Shown: positions 23,762 through 36,041 of the stretch, in pieces
Layout: each line of letters opens with the position of its first letter
Numbering within the stretch: position 1 is the first letter of the stretch
NCBI RefSeq assembly: GCF_964355755.1
Contig: NC_092672.1
Coordinates: 3,782,001-3,846,000, forward strand
Direction of reading: 5' to 3'
Length of the DNA: 64,000 bases
DNA from: Antedon mediterranea
Taxonomy: Eukaryota; Echinodermata; Crinoidea; Comatulida; Antedonidae
Position numbers and translations under genes: made by a program
The notes under the pieces: model-generated
Told to the model about the DNA's origin: nothing
Database searches by the model: none
What the model saw: the letters and a program-made list of their open reading frames with translations, nothing else

Positions 23762-24134
23762 TACGCTGCTGCTCTAGCCCGCTACGTCACACGAGATGAC
23801 TCATTTATTAGATGAAATCAAGCAGCAGTTATAGTACTACACTTTGACATTTTTGTTAAAATGGAAACTCGACTATAATTTATAGGTACCACCTGTTGAA
23901 TCCAAAGAAACAACTGGGAAAAGAGTCTAAAGACAAATCCCAAAGCATTTCTGGTATTTATGAGTCCCATGATATTACTATAATTGAATTATTATCAAAA
24001 CAGTCCATTGAAGTTTTTGTTTGTAATAGGATACTTGAAGTATCTAGGCGTGATGAAGTGACCCCCAGATTTGACCTTAGCAATAACAATAAGCGAGCAG
24101 CGTTTTTTGTAAGAAATATTCTTGTCTATATTAT
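23762..24134 (-). mobile_element. Inverse single-unit copy of the 198-bp element
   Basis: The reverse complement of the element at 9203-10,178, containing one 198-bp unit instead of four. The order is 'gctctagcccgctacgtcac', then the unit, then 'gaagtatctaggcgtgatga', 'agcgagcagcg' and 'aagaaatattcttg'. Substitutions and small indels separate the two. The 96-aa frame over it is not a gene. Confidence 0.75.
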
Positions 24135-24139
24135 TTATT

Positions 24140-24890
24140 TAGATATTGAATGGAAATTATTTAAAAAATGCCAATTTCCATATTAAAAAGAATCCTCAAG
24201 ATTCAAGTTTTTGTTCAATACAATCTTTAGATAGACACATTTTTAATGTTAACATTTTTTTTAAACAAATCGCATACTTGAAGCTAGCCATCATAAATTA
24301 AGCCTACAGTATATACCCATCGTAAGTGTAAATTGATGTCCTCTGTGCCGTACTTAATGCACGTATTTAGTACACATACCTGATTGATAACCAGCAGTAT
24401 ACTAACATAAAAACTCGTAAAATATAGGTATCTATATGTCAGGTTCATTTTGGTCCTATTTAACTTTTCTCAATTACTTAAAACATTTAAGGGAATATTG
24501 AATAGCCGTACGTGAATAAACAAAAATGTAATCGTTTAATGTGTTTTGGTGGCTGGTGATTATTCATTGATCAAATCAATTTTTTACAAAAATATTTGTT
24601 TTAAATCCCCTGGCCAAGCTTTGTACATATCGAGTACATTCGTAGCATCCATTAAACAGAATTTATGGATTGGTTTAATCATTGCAAATGGGTGTCTGAC
24701 ACGAACATCTGAAGCTTATTTGATAAGTCATCTTAATTTACAAAATTCAGGACTAGATTTAATGGCTTACCGCGTTTTGTAAAACCACTTCAGCCAATGC
24801 ATTCTGTTCTGCCTCAAGCCTTGTTTGTTTGGGTACTGACATTTAGGAACAAGATCACTGGCCATGAGAACTTTTGAGTTGTTTGTTACT
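24140..24890. other. Gene-free stretch
   Basis: A 78-aa frame near 24,546 has no splice context or domain. Nothing else was recognised. Confidence 0.4.
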
Positions 24891-24894
24891 ACTG

Positions 24895-25195
24895 TACAGT
24901 AAAAACTTTATTTTTTTTTAATGTTATACAGTAACAAGCATTAAATATAAGTTTTGAATCGCTTGTTAGTGCAGTAAAAACTTTATTTCTTTGAAAGTTA
25001 TCCAGTAACAAGCAATAGCAAATATAAGTTTTGAACTGCTTGTGCGCGTACTGTAGTAAAAACTTTATTTCATTGAAAGTTACTCCAGTAACAAGCAATA
25101 TCAAATATAAGTTTTGAACTGCTTGTTACTGCAGTAAAAACTTTATTTCATTGAAAGTTACTCCAGTAACAAGCAATAGCAAATATAAGTTGCTA
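24895..25195 (+). repeat. ~78-bp tandem repeat, about 4 copies
   Basis: The units are anchored on 'agtaaaaactttatt' at 24,899, 24,974, 25,056 and 25,134, with periods of 75, 82 and 78 bp. Each holds 'ccagtaacaagcaatagc' and 'ttttgaactgcttgttact', which are partly inverted to each other (gtaacaagca / tgcttgttac). Confidence 0.85.
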
Positions 25196-25199
25196 CAGT

Positions 25200-26270
25200 G
25201 TACACATTAAAGTAAAAAATAAAACAATTTCTGCATTACAAAATTGACTATACTCTAGTAACAACTGGAAAAGTACTCACTACTTACAATTACAAATCAA
25301 AGTTTACTTCAGTACTAGTTAAAGTTACTGCAGTAGATGTTAAAGTTACTGCAGTAGAATAAGAACATAGTGTACAAATTGTTGTTGTTGTGATTTGTGA
25401 ATTACACTTAGGATGTCGCCAAAATTTTAAGACGAAAGCCTGTTGTCTAATGCATACCCTATATCTTACGAGAAGGAAAGAATTACCTTCTAATTTTTTA
25501 ATGGCACATTTTGCCGATAGGCCTCCATTTCGATCAGGCTCATAATCTACACTTCAATATTGACAATATCCTAGTTAAAATATGTAATGAAAATTCAATC
25601 TAAATTGTAGTCTGCTTGACAAGTTCTCCTTATAGTCTCAACAACAGTTTGGCTCTTCGGTTTTCAAATGGCATTAAAGCACTTCATTATTTATAATTTG
25701 GAGAATAAAGTATGATTTATTTCAATTTATTTAATAATGCTGGTCAGAAGATGATTCGTAATCAGTTAAAGAGCGTACTATAAGCGCATACAGAAATATG
25801 TGAAATGAATATGTGTATAATTCACATATTCATTTTATTTTAATGGATTTAATTTATTGTCAATTTAACAATGGTAAAATATAAACTTTTAAATGATTGC
25901 CCTAGAGATTATGGGAACTTAACGTATTTCATGAGACGCCGCTGCGCCATTTTGTCTAGTTTATTCAAGACTAACTGTTATTTTTATTAGATTAAGATCC
26001 TTCAAATATATTTATTTAAGGATTTGCTAAAGAAATTCTAAAACTAATTGCTTTTGCATTATCCTTCATTTCTATTGGTTATTTTATTTTAAGTAAGAAT
26101 TCGTTCTCTTATATAATTTGTTTCTTAATGTTTTATGTTTATGTATTCCATTCTGTGACAGGCTTCCCATTGAAATATTTTGAAATTGTTTTAAATAAAA
26201 CTTTTAAGATTTGTAATTATTAATTAACTGTGTCTGTGTTAGTGGATATAATGAGTACAGTACTAGGTGG
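25200..26270. other. Gene-free AT-rich stretch
   Basis: 'aaagttactgcagtag' occurs twice near 25,320-25,360 and recurs near 35,270 and 35,900. Nothing coding was seen. Confidence 0.4.
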
Positions 26271-26310
26271 TGGACAATCAAAAAGGTTTTAACTATTTAA
26301 ATGGGGGTAT

Positions 26311-29300
26311 GGGGTATCAACATGGCTAGAGTTTGTACTGGTGAAGTTTTAAACTATTTCAGAGGGAGGGAGGTTCATTTAGTTATGGAGTATGGCCAAA
26401 GAGGTTAAAAGTAATGGGGTATCAACATGGCTAGAGTTTGTACTGGTGAAGTTTTAAACTATTTCAGGGGGAGGGAGGTTCATTTAGTTATGGAGTATGG
26501 CCAAAGAGGTTGAAAGTAATGGGGTATCAATATGGCTGGAGTTTGTACTGGTGAAGTTTTAAACTATTTCAGAGGGAGGGAGGTTCATTTAGTTATGGAG
26601 TATGGCCAAAGAGGTTGAAAGTAATGGGGTATCAATATGGCTAGAGTTTGTACTGGTGAAGTTTTAAACTATTTCAGAGGGAGGGAGGTTCATTTAGTTA
26701 TGGAGTATGGCCAAAGAGGTTGAAAGTAATGGGGTATCAATATGGCTAGAGTTTGTACTGGTGAAGTTTTAAACTATTTCAGGGGGAGGGAGGTTCATTT
26801 AGTTATGGAGTATGGCCAAAGAGGTTGAAAGTAATGGGGTATCAATATGGCTGGAGTTTGTACTGGTGAAGTTTTAAACTATTTCAGAGGGAGGGAGGTT
26901 CATTTAGTTATGGAGTATGGCCAAAGAGGTTGAAAGTAATGGGGTATCAATATGGCTAGAGTTTGTACTGGTGAAGTTTTAAACTATTTCAGAGGGAGGG
27001 AGGTTCATTTAGTTATGGAGTATGGCCAAAGAGGTTGAAAGTAATGGGGTATCAATATGGCTAGAGTTTGTACTGGTGAAGTTTTAAACTATTTCAGGGG
27101 GAGGGAGGTTCATTTAGTTATGGAGTATGGCCAAAGAGGTTGAAAGTAATGGGGTATCAATATGGCTAGAGTTTGTACTGGTGAAGTTTTAAACTATTTC
27201 AGAGGGAGGGAGGTTCATTTAGTTATGGAGTATGGCCAAAGAGGTTGAAAGTAATGGGGTATCAATATGGCTAGAGTTTGTACTGGTGAAGTTTTAAACT
27301 ATTTCAGGGGGAGGGAGGTTCATTTAGTTATGGAGTATGGCCAAAGAGGTTGAAAGTAATGGGATATCAACATGGCTAGAGTTTGTACTGGTGAAGTTTT
27401 AAACTATTTCAGAGGGAGGGAGGTTCATTGAGTTATGGAGTATGGCCAAAGAGGTTAAAAGTAATGGGGTATCAACATGGCTAGAGTTTGTACTGGTGAA
27501 GTTTTAAACTATTTCAGGGGAAGGGAGGTTCATTTAGTTATGGAGTATGGCCAAAGAGGTTAAAAGTAATGGGGTATCAACATGGCTAGAGTTTGTACTG
27601 GTGAAGTTTTAAACTATTTCAGGGGAAGGGAGGTTCATTGAGTTATGGAGTATGGCCAAAGAGGTTGAAAGTAATGGGGTATCAACATGGCTAGAGTTTG
27701 TACTGGTGAAGTTTTAAACTATTTCAGAGGGAGGGAGGTTCATTGAGTTATGGAGTATGGCCAAAGAGGTTAAAAGTAATGGGGTATCAACATGGCTAGA
27801 GTTTGTACTGGTGAAGTTTTAAACTATTTCAGGGGAAGGGAGGTTCATTGAGTTATGGAGTATGGCCAAAGAGGTTGAAAGTAATGGGGTATCAACATGG
27901 CTAGAGTTTGTACTGGTGAAGTTTTAAACTATTTCAGGGGGAGGGAGGTTCATTGAGTTATGGAGTATGGCCAAAGAGGTTGAAAGTAATGGGATATCAA
28001 CATGGCTAGAGTTTGTACTGGTGAAGTTTTAAACTATTTCAGAGGGAGGGAGGTTCATTGAGTTATGGAGTATGGCCAAAGAGGTTAAAAGTAATGGGGT
28101 ATCAACATGGCTAGAGTTTGTACTGGTGAAGTTTTAAACTATTTCAGGGGAAGGGAGGTTCATTTAGTTATGGAGTATGGCCAAAGAGGTTGAAAGTAAT
28201 GGGGTATCAACATGGCTAGAGTTTGTACTGGTGAAGTTTTAAACTATTTCAGGGGAAGGGAGGTTCATTTAGTTATGGAGTATGGCCAAAGAGGTTGAAA
28301 GTAATGGGGTATCAACATGGCTAGAGTTTGTACTGGTGAAGTTTTAAACTATTTCAGAGGGAGGGAGGTTCATTTAGTTATGGAGTATGGCCAAAGAGGT
28401 TGAAAGTAATGGGGTATCAATATGGCTAGAGTTTGTACTGGTGAAGTTTTAAACTATTTCAGGGGGAGGGAGGTTCATTTAGTTATGGAGTATGGCCAAA
28501 GAGGTTGAAAGTAATGGGATATCAACATGGCTAGAGTTTGTACTGGTGAAGTTTTAAACTATTTCAGAGGGAGGGAGGTTCATTGAGTTATGGAGTATGG
28601 CCAAAGAGGTTAAAAGTAATGGGGTATCAACATGGCTAGAGTTTGTACTGGTGAAGTTTTAAACTATTTCAGGGGAAGGGAGGTTCATTTAGTTATGGAG
28701 TATGGCCAAAGAGGTTAAAAGTAATGGGGTATCAACATGGCTAGAGTTTGTACTGGTGAAGTTTTAAACTATTTCAGGGGAAGGGAGGTTCATTGAGTTA
28801 TGGAGTATGGCCAAAGAGGTTGAAAGTAATGGGGTATCAACATGGCTAGAGTTTGTACTGGTGAAGTTTTAAACTATTTCAGAGGGAGGGAGGTTCATTG
28901 AGTTATGGAGTATGGCCAAAGAGGTTAAAAGTAATGGGGTATCAATATGGCTAGAGTTTGTACTGGTGAAGTTTTAAACTATTTCAGAGGGAGGGAGGTT
29001 CATTGAGTTATGGAGTATGGCCAAAGAGGTTGAAAGTAATGGGATATCAACATGGCTAGAGTTTGTACTGGTGAAGTTTTAAACTATTTCAGAGGGAGGG
29101 AGGTTCATTGAGTTATGGAGTATGGCCAAAGAGGTTGAAAGTAATGGGATATCAACATGGCTAGAGTTTGTACTGGTGAAGTTTTAAACTATTTCAGAGG
29201 GAGGGAGGTTCATTGAGTTATGGAGTATGGCCAAAGAGGTTAAAAGTAATGGGGTATCAACATGGCTAGAGTTTGTACTGGTGAAGTTTTAAACTATTTC

Positions 29301-32300
29301 AGGGGAAGGGAGGTTCATTTAGTTATGGAGTATGGCCAAAGAGGTTGAAAGTAATGGGGTATCAACATGGCTAGAGTTTGTACTGGTGAAGTTTTAAACT
29401 ATTTCAGGGGAAGGGAGGTTCATTTAGTTATGGAGTATGGCCAAAGAGGTTGAAAGTAATGGGGTATCAACATGGCTAGAGTTTGTACTGGTGAAGTTTT
29501 AAACTATTTCAGGGGGAGGGAGGTTCATTGAGTTATGGAGTATGGCCAAAGAGGTTGAAAGTAATGGGGTATCAATATGGCTAGAGTTTGTACTGGTGAA
29601 GTTTTAAACTATTTCAGGGGAAGGGAGGTTCATTGAGTTATGGAGTATGGCCAAAGAGGTTGAAAGTAATGGGGTATCAATATGGCTAGAGTTTGTACTG
29701 GTGAAGTTTTAAACTATTTCAGAGGGAGGGAGGTTCATTGAGTTATGGAGTATGGCCAAAGAGGTTGAAAGTAATGGTGTATCAACATGGCTAGAGTTTG
29801 TACTGGTGAAGTTTTAAACTATTTCAGGGGAAGGGAGGTTCATTTAGTTATGGAGTATGGCCAAAGAGGTTGAAAGTAATGGGGTATCAACATGGCTAGA
29901 GTTTGTACTGGTGAAGTTTTAAACTATTTCAGGGGGAGGGAGGTTCATTGAGTTATGGAGTATGGCCAAAGAGGTTGAAAGTAATGGGGTATCAACATGG
30001 CTAGAGTTTGTACTGGTGAAGTTTTAAACTATTTCAGGGGAAGGGAGGTTCATTGAGTTATGGAGTATGGCCAAAGAGGTTGAAAGTAATGGGGTATCAA
30101 CATGGCTAGAGTTTGTACTGGTGAAGTTTTAAACTATTTCAGGGGAAGGGAGGTTCATTGAGTTATGGAGTATGGCCAAAGAGGTTGAAAGTAATGGGGT
30201 ATCAACATGGCTAGAGTTTGTACTGGTGAAGTTTTAAACTATTTCAGAGGGAGGGAGGTTCATTGAGTTATGGAGTATGGCCAAAGAGGTTGAAAGTAAT
30301 GGGGTATCAACATGGCTAGAGTTTGTACTGGTGAAGTTTTAAACTATTTCAGGGGAAGGGAGGTTCATTTAGTTATGGAGTATGGCCAAAGAGGTTGAAA
30401 GTAATGGGGTATCAACATGGCTAGAGTTTGTACTGGTGAAGTTTTAAACTATTTCAGGGGAAGGGAGGTTCATTTAGTTATGGAGTATGGCCAAAGAGGT
30501 TGAAAGTAATGGGGTATCAACATGGCTAGAGTTTGTACTGGTGAAGTTTTAAACTATTTCAGAGGGAGGGAGGTTCATTTAGTTATGGAGTATGGCCAAA
30601 GAGGTTGAAAGTAATGGGGTATCAATATGGCTAGAGTTTGTACTGGTGAAGTTTTAAACTATTTCAGGGGGAGGGAGGTTCATTTAGTTATGGAGTATGG
30701 CCAAAGAGGTTGAAAGTAATGGGATATCAACATGGCTAGAGTTTGTACTGGTGAAGTTTTAAACTATTTCAGAGGGAGGGAGGTTCATTGAGTTATGGAG
30801 TATGGCCAAAGAGGTTAAAAGTAATGGGGTATCAACATGGCTAGAGTTTGTACTGGTGAAGTTTTAAACTATTTCAGGGGAAGGGAGGTTCATTTAGTTA
30901 TGGAGTATGGCCAAAGAGGTTAAAAGTAATGGGGTATCAACATGGCTAGAGTTTGTACTGGTGAAGTTTTAAACTATTTCAGGGGAAGGGAGGTTCATTG
31001 AGTTATGGAGTATGGCCAAAGAGGTTGAAAGTAATGGGGTATCAACATGGCTAGAGTTTGTACTGGTGAAGTTTTAAACTATTTCAGAGGGAGGGAGGTT
31101 CATTGAGTTATGGAGTATGGCCAAAGAGGTTAAAAGTAATGGGGTATCAATATGGCTAGAGTTTGTACTGGTGAAGTTTTAAACTATTTCAGAGGGAGGG
31201 AGGTTCATTGAGTTATGGAGTATGGCCAAAGAGGTTGAAAGTAATGGGATATCAACATGGCTAGAGTTTGTACTGGTGAAGTTTTAAACTATTTCAGAGG
31301 GAGGGAGGTTCATTGAGTTATGGAGTATGGCCAAAGAGGTTGAAAGTAATGGGATATCAACATGGCTAGAGTTTGTACTGGTGAAGTTTTAAACTATTTC
31401 AGAGGGAGGGAGGTTCATTGAGTTATGGAGTATGGCCAAAGAGGTTAAAAGTAATGGGGTATCAACATGGCTAGAGTTTGTACTGGTGAAGTTTTAAACT
31501 ATTTCAGGGGAAGGGAGGTTCATTTAGTTATGGAGTATGGCCAAAGAGGTTGAAAGTAATGGGGTATCAACATGGCTAGAGTTTGTACTGGTGAAGTTTT
31601 AAACTATTTCAGGGGAAGGGAGGTTCATTTAGTTATGGAGTATGGCCAAAGAGGTTGAAAGTAATGGGGTATCAACATGGCTAGAGTTTGTACTGGTGAA
31701 GTTTTAAACTATTTCAGGGGGAGGGAGGTTCATTGAGTTATGGAGTATGGCCAAAGAGGTTGAAAGTAATGGGGTATCAATATGGCTAGAGTTTGTACTG
31801 GTGAAGTTTTAAACTATTTCAGGGGAAGGGAGGTTCATTGAGTTATGGAGTATGGCCAAAGAGGTTGAAAGTAATGGGGTATCAATATGGCTAGAGTTTG
31901 TACTGGTGAAGTTTTAAACTATTTCAGAGGGAGGGAGGTTCATTGAGTTATGGAGTATGGCCAAAGAGGTTGAAAGTAATGGTGTATCAACATGGCTAGA
32001 GTTTGTACTGGTGAAGTTTTAAACTATTTCAGGGGAAGGGAGGTTCATTTAGTTATGGAGTATGGCCAAAGAGGTTGAAAGTAATGGGGTATCAACATGG
32101 CTAGAGTTTGTACTGGTGAAGTTTTAAACTATTTCAGGGGGAGGGAGGTTCATTGAGTTATGGAGTATGGCCAAAGAGGTTGAAAGTAATGGGGTATCAA
32201 CATGGCTAGAGTTTGTACTGGTGAAGTTTTAAACTATTTCAGGGGAAGGGAGGTTCATTGAGTTATGGAGTATGGCCAAAGAGGTTGAAAGTAATGGGGT

Positions 32301-33306
32301 ATCAACATGGCTAGAGTTTGTACTGGTGAAGTTTTAAACTATTTCAGGGGAAGGGAGGTTCATTGAGTTATGGAGTATGGCCAAAGAGGTTGAAAGTAAT
32401 GGGGTATCAACATGGCTAGAGTTTGTACTGGTGAAGTTTTAAACTATTTCAGAGGGAGGGAGGTTCATTGAGTTATGGAGTATGGCCAAAGAGGTTGAAA
32501 GTAATGGGGTATCAACATGGCTAGAGTTTGTACTGGTGAAGTTTTAAACTATTTCAGAGGGAGGGAGGTTCATTGAGTTATGGAGTATGGCCAAAGAGGT
32601 TGAAAGTAATGGGGTATCAACATGGCTAGAGTTTGTACTGGTGAAGTTTTAAACTATTTCAGAGGGAGGGAGGTTCATTGAGTTATGGAGTATGGCCAAA
32701 GAGGTTGAAAGTAATGGGGTATCAACATGGCTAGAGTTTGTACTGGTGAAGTTTTAAACTATTTCAGAGGGAGGGAGGTTCATTGAGTTATGGAGTATGG
32801 CCAAAGAGGTTGAAAGTAATGGGGTATCAACATGGCTAGAGTTTGTACTGGTGAAGTTTTAAACTATTTCAGAGGGAGGGAGGTTCATTGAGTTATGGAG
32901 TATGGCCAAAGAGGTTGAAAGTAATGGGGTATCAACATGGCTAGAGTTTGTACTGGTGAAGTTTTAAACTATTTCAGAGGGAGGGAGGTTCATTGAGTTA
33001 TGGAGTATGGCCAAAGAGGTTGAAAGTAATGGGGTATCAACATGGCTAGAGTTTGTACTGGTGAAGTTTTAAACTATTTCAGAGGGAGGGAGGTTCATTG
33101 AGTTATGGAGTATGGCCAAAGAGGTTGAAAGTAATGGGGTATCAACATGGCTAGAGTTTGTACTGGTGAAGTTTTAAACTATTTCAGAGGGAGGGAGGTT
33201 CATTGAGTTATGGAGTATGGCCAAAGAGGTTGAAAGTAATGGGGTATCAACATGGCTAGAGTTTGTACTGGTGAAGTTTTAAACTATTTCAGAGGGAGGG
33301 AGGTTT
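26311..33306 (+). repeat. 105-bp satellite array, 67 units
   Basis: The unit starts 'ggggtatcaacatggctaga' and repeats exactly every 105 bp from 26,311 to the last start at 33,241 (66 periods). Units differ at only a few sites: gggg/ggga/ggtg, caacatgg/caatatgg, agaggg/aggggg/agggga, cattta/cattga and gaggttg/gaggtta. A 21-unit pattern at 28,096-30,300 is repeated unit for unit at 30,301-32,505. The last eight or so units are homogeneous. Each unit holds a 28-codon ATG frame (MARVCTGEVLNYF...) closed by a stop, and in many units an earlier stop (TTA to TGA). There are no spacers, so this is not a CRISPR. It lies between unrelated AT-rich flanks. Confidence 0.95.
28096..32505 (+). repeat. 2205-bp higher-order duplication in the satellite
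   Basis: Diagnostic unit variants recur with a 2205-bp offset: ggga-type units at 28,516, 29,041 and 29,146 match 30,721, 31,246 and 31,351, and the only two ggtg-type units are at 29,776 and 31,981. All 21 units agree at the sites compared, and the match breaks at unit 28,095/28,096. Confidence 0.9.
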
Positions 33307-33840
33307 TAAACTACTGGAGTGAAGTCAGTGAGAGTGAGGTCGAGAACTACCTTCTCTGTGTTGTATAATAAAGTTCTTTTTATGATTCGTGTGAATCTTT
33401 ATTCAGATCTGTTTTATTTTACAGTACAGTTTTTATGTTTCTCCTGAGGTGAATAAATTTGAATAAATTGTCCATTGAATATAAAAGTTTCATTTATTAA
33501 ACAGAATTTAACAACTTTGTTTTTAAGTACAATGTTGTCCAATTAGTTTGCATTCACTGTTAATTGCTTGTCATTTCAAAATGATAATTTGAAGTGTACA
33601 ATTGATGTTTTATTTGCGTAATGAATGTATGTAGTTAATTCTTCATACAACTTTTTTTTAGCCGTTCTTTATTATCTTTTGGTTTTATTGAATGATTTAT
33701 GGCGGAGCGAAAATCGCTTGCTTTGAAAGAAAAAGTACCAATTTAATTAGAGATTTGTTTAAAGCAACGAAAATAAAATGATGCCTGAGATGTAGGTTGA
33801 TGTTCCATGTTTACTGGTTATTAGTTGTTGAGGCGTGTAT
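33307..33840. other. Right flank of the satellite
   Basis: After a last 'aggttttaaactac' the sequence has 'accttctctgtgttgtat' and AATAAA at 33,367-33,372, the arrangement of an LTR R/U5 region or a gene 3' end. No coding sequence was seen. Confidence 0.35.
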
Positions 33841-33844
33841 CAAG

Positions 33845-34660
33845 TTAAAGCAGTTTAATGTTTCAACATGTATGAAAATTGAACATGTTTTATAACCCAC
33901 TATTTTCTATTGAATTGCATCAAAGCCAAATTAAACGTGTTTTAATGTTTGTGATATGATGGTTAGAAATGAAGATTAAAACTCCTAAAATAACAAACTG
34001 TTTTTTATTGAATTGCGTGTATCAAAGCCAAGTTAGCGTGTTTTAATGTTTGCGATATGATCGTTAGAAATGAAGATTAAACTTCTGCAAGTTTTATAAC
34101 AAACTATTTTCTATTGAATTGCATGTATCAAAGCCAAGTTTAAGGCCCATTTACACTAGGACGATAACGATCGACGATAAATATATAAGCATGCATTTTT
34201 ATTACATAAAACAAAAGAAATTAGCAAGGTTTTCGTTTTTGGACTATAGGATAATCATTTATGCTGTCTTTGATAAAAATAATATTTTTAAAATTCCAAT
34301 CAAATGACGTCATGATAAATAAAAACAATAAAATCGTTCTATTGTCACGATATTATTGCTCTTACTAATCATGACTTCATTTTATTGGACGTGTGAAAAT
34401 ATCATTTTCATCAAAGGAAGCATAAATGGTTATTCTATGGTTCTAAAATAAAAAGTTGTTATATTTCTTTTGTTTTATGTATGAAAAATGCATATTTGTC
34501 TATTTATCGTCGATCGTTAAATCGTCCTAGTGTAAATGGGCCTTTAGACATGTTTTATTGTTTGCGATATGATGGTTAGAAATAAAGATTAAAACTTCTT
34601 TTATAACTATTTTTTATTGAATTGTGTATCAAAGTCAAGTTAGAAATAAAGTAATGTTAC
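33845..34660 (+). repeat. ~100-bp tandem repeat split by a MITE
   Basis: The units are anchored on 'tattgaattg' at 33,908, 34,006, 34,112 and 34,615. Removing the 404 bp of MITE plus target copy from the last interval leaves 99 bp. Each unit carries 'atcaaagccaagtt' and 'tttgcgatatgatggttaga'. Confidence 0.8.
34143..34543. mobile_element. Harbinger-like MITE family C, complete
   Basis: The ends are AGGCCCATTTACACTAGGAC and its perfect inverse. TIR similarity continues through 'gataacgatcgacgataaa', with a one-base indel. TTA flanks both ends (34,140-34,142 and 34,544-34,546). Neighbouring tandem units give the uninterrupted sequence ('agccaagttagcgtg'), confirming a 3-bp duplication. TTA/TAA targets and such TIRs are typical of PIF/Harbinger. 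The 401-bp interior has no transposase. Confidence 0.85.
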
Positions 34661-36041
34661 AATAAAATATACAAGAGATTAAAAAATTTAAAAAATCTTT
34701 AAAGAAAAGAATACCTTTTGGGGACACCTATAAGCGACCATTTTCCTGTGAATATCAAAGGGCAATATGTGTTTTAACACTACGGCCAACCCTAATCCCA
34801 CTAACACTGTTGAGTCCTAATGTCCCCTTAATAAGGACCTACTAAGGAGACAGTACACTGTTGGGTCCCTATCTTGTCCCCTTAATAGGGGTGTACTGTA
34901 CTAGTATTCTAGTGTCAGTAGCTATGTATCTTTTGCTATCTAATTGCAATTATGTATTAAAAAGATGTTTTTTGCCTATAATTAAATAACTTTGAATATT
35001 TTAGAAAGTAATGAATAGTATTTTATTAGATAAAGTGGAGCTTTTGTCAAGAATAGTTATTTTTTTATTGTATTGATGGGTTTTAAGAATTATTAGGATT
35101 GTACTCTTTTTTTATGTGAAGGATGTGGCCCAAAGGAAAATTGAAATGGAAATATAAATGCTGAATTTAGAGTAGGATATTGATGTTTATCTGTTTATGA
35201 TTACACCAAATAAGGCTTGCTACATAATTGTGTAAACAGGTTAAAGAATAAACCAAATATGGGTACTGCAGTAACTGCAGTAGGGTCATTTTTAATGGTT
35301 TCTGTGAAATGTGTAGTGTACAAAAATGTACATTCTTGTTCTTAAATATTAAATGTATTGTACGATGTATATTATGATTTTCTTAATATCATTTGGATAA
35401 ACAAGTTAAAGAATAAATCAAATATAGTTACTGAAGTAACTGCAGTAAAGTCATTTTTAATGGTTTCTGTGAAATGTGTGTAGTATACAAAAATATAATC
35501 TTCTTAAATATTAAATGGTATTGTATGATAGTTACATATATTATTATGACGTTCTTAATATCGTTGTTTAATGGTACGATGTAAATAATCCTTACATATA
35601 GATGCAAATTATCATTAGCTTACAAATCTCGTACTAAAGGAAGACTAGGTGGGATTATGTAACAATAATATGAAATCAAAACTTCAGGATTCGCTGTGGG
35701 AATTTTGTTCTATAAGTAACCAAACTCTCTGTCTTTGTTCAGCTCTGTTAACTACAATATATCATGTATCTCTTTAAGAAAGCCTACCATTTAATATATA
35801 CAATTTGCATTAGCTTACTTTTTTCCTAAAACAGAAATAATTTTGTCTTGAAGATAACTTACAATAAACTTGCTAAATAAAGAGTAAACAACATATACTG
35901 CAGTAACTGCAGTATAATAATTTTGACATGGTCTGTATACATTAATATTCTGTATTTACACATTGTTTGTAGGACTACTGAACGTATATGTATAAAATAT
36001 CATTATATAATCTCAGAAAACAAATGTTTTGTATTTTTCAG
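34661..36041. other. Non-coding stretch before the 36-kb exon
   Basis: At 34,735-34,905 there is a remnant of a pogo/Tigger-like end ('ccccttaataggggtgtact'). At 35,235-35,395 and 35,400-35,560 there is a roughly 165-bp duplication ('gtcatttttaatggtttctg'). No upstream exon for the 36-kb gene was identified. The last bases form its polypyrimidine tract and AG. Confidence 0.45.

Noticed and set aside
23554-23799. Frame with a KYGSDMP repeat resembling a repeat protein
   Set aside because: It translates the 21-bp VNTR inside a MITE and then runs into a second element.
24546-24782. 78-aa frame
   Set aside because: It starts at a non-ATG codon and lacks splice context and any recognisable domain.
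26311-33306. A long regular repeat array that might be read as a CRISPR
   Set aside because: The units are contiguous 105-bp copies without unique spacers, in a eukaryotic context; this is a satellite.
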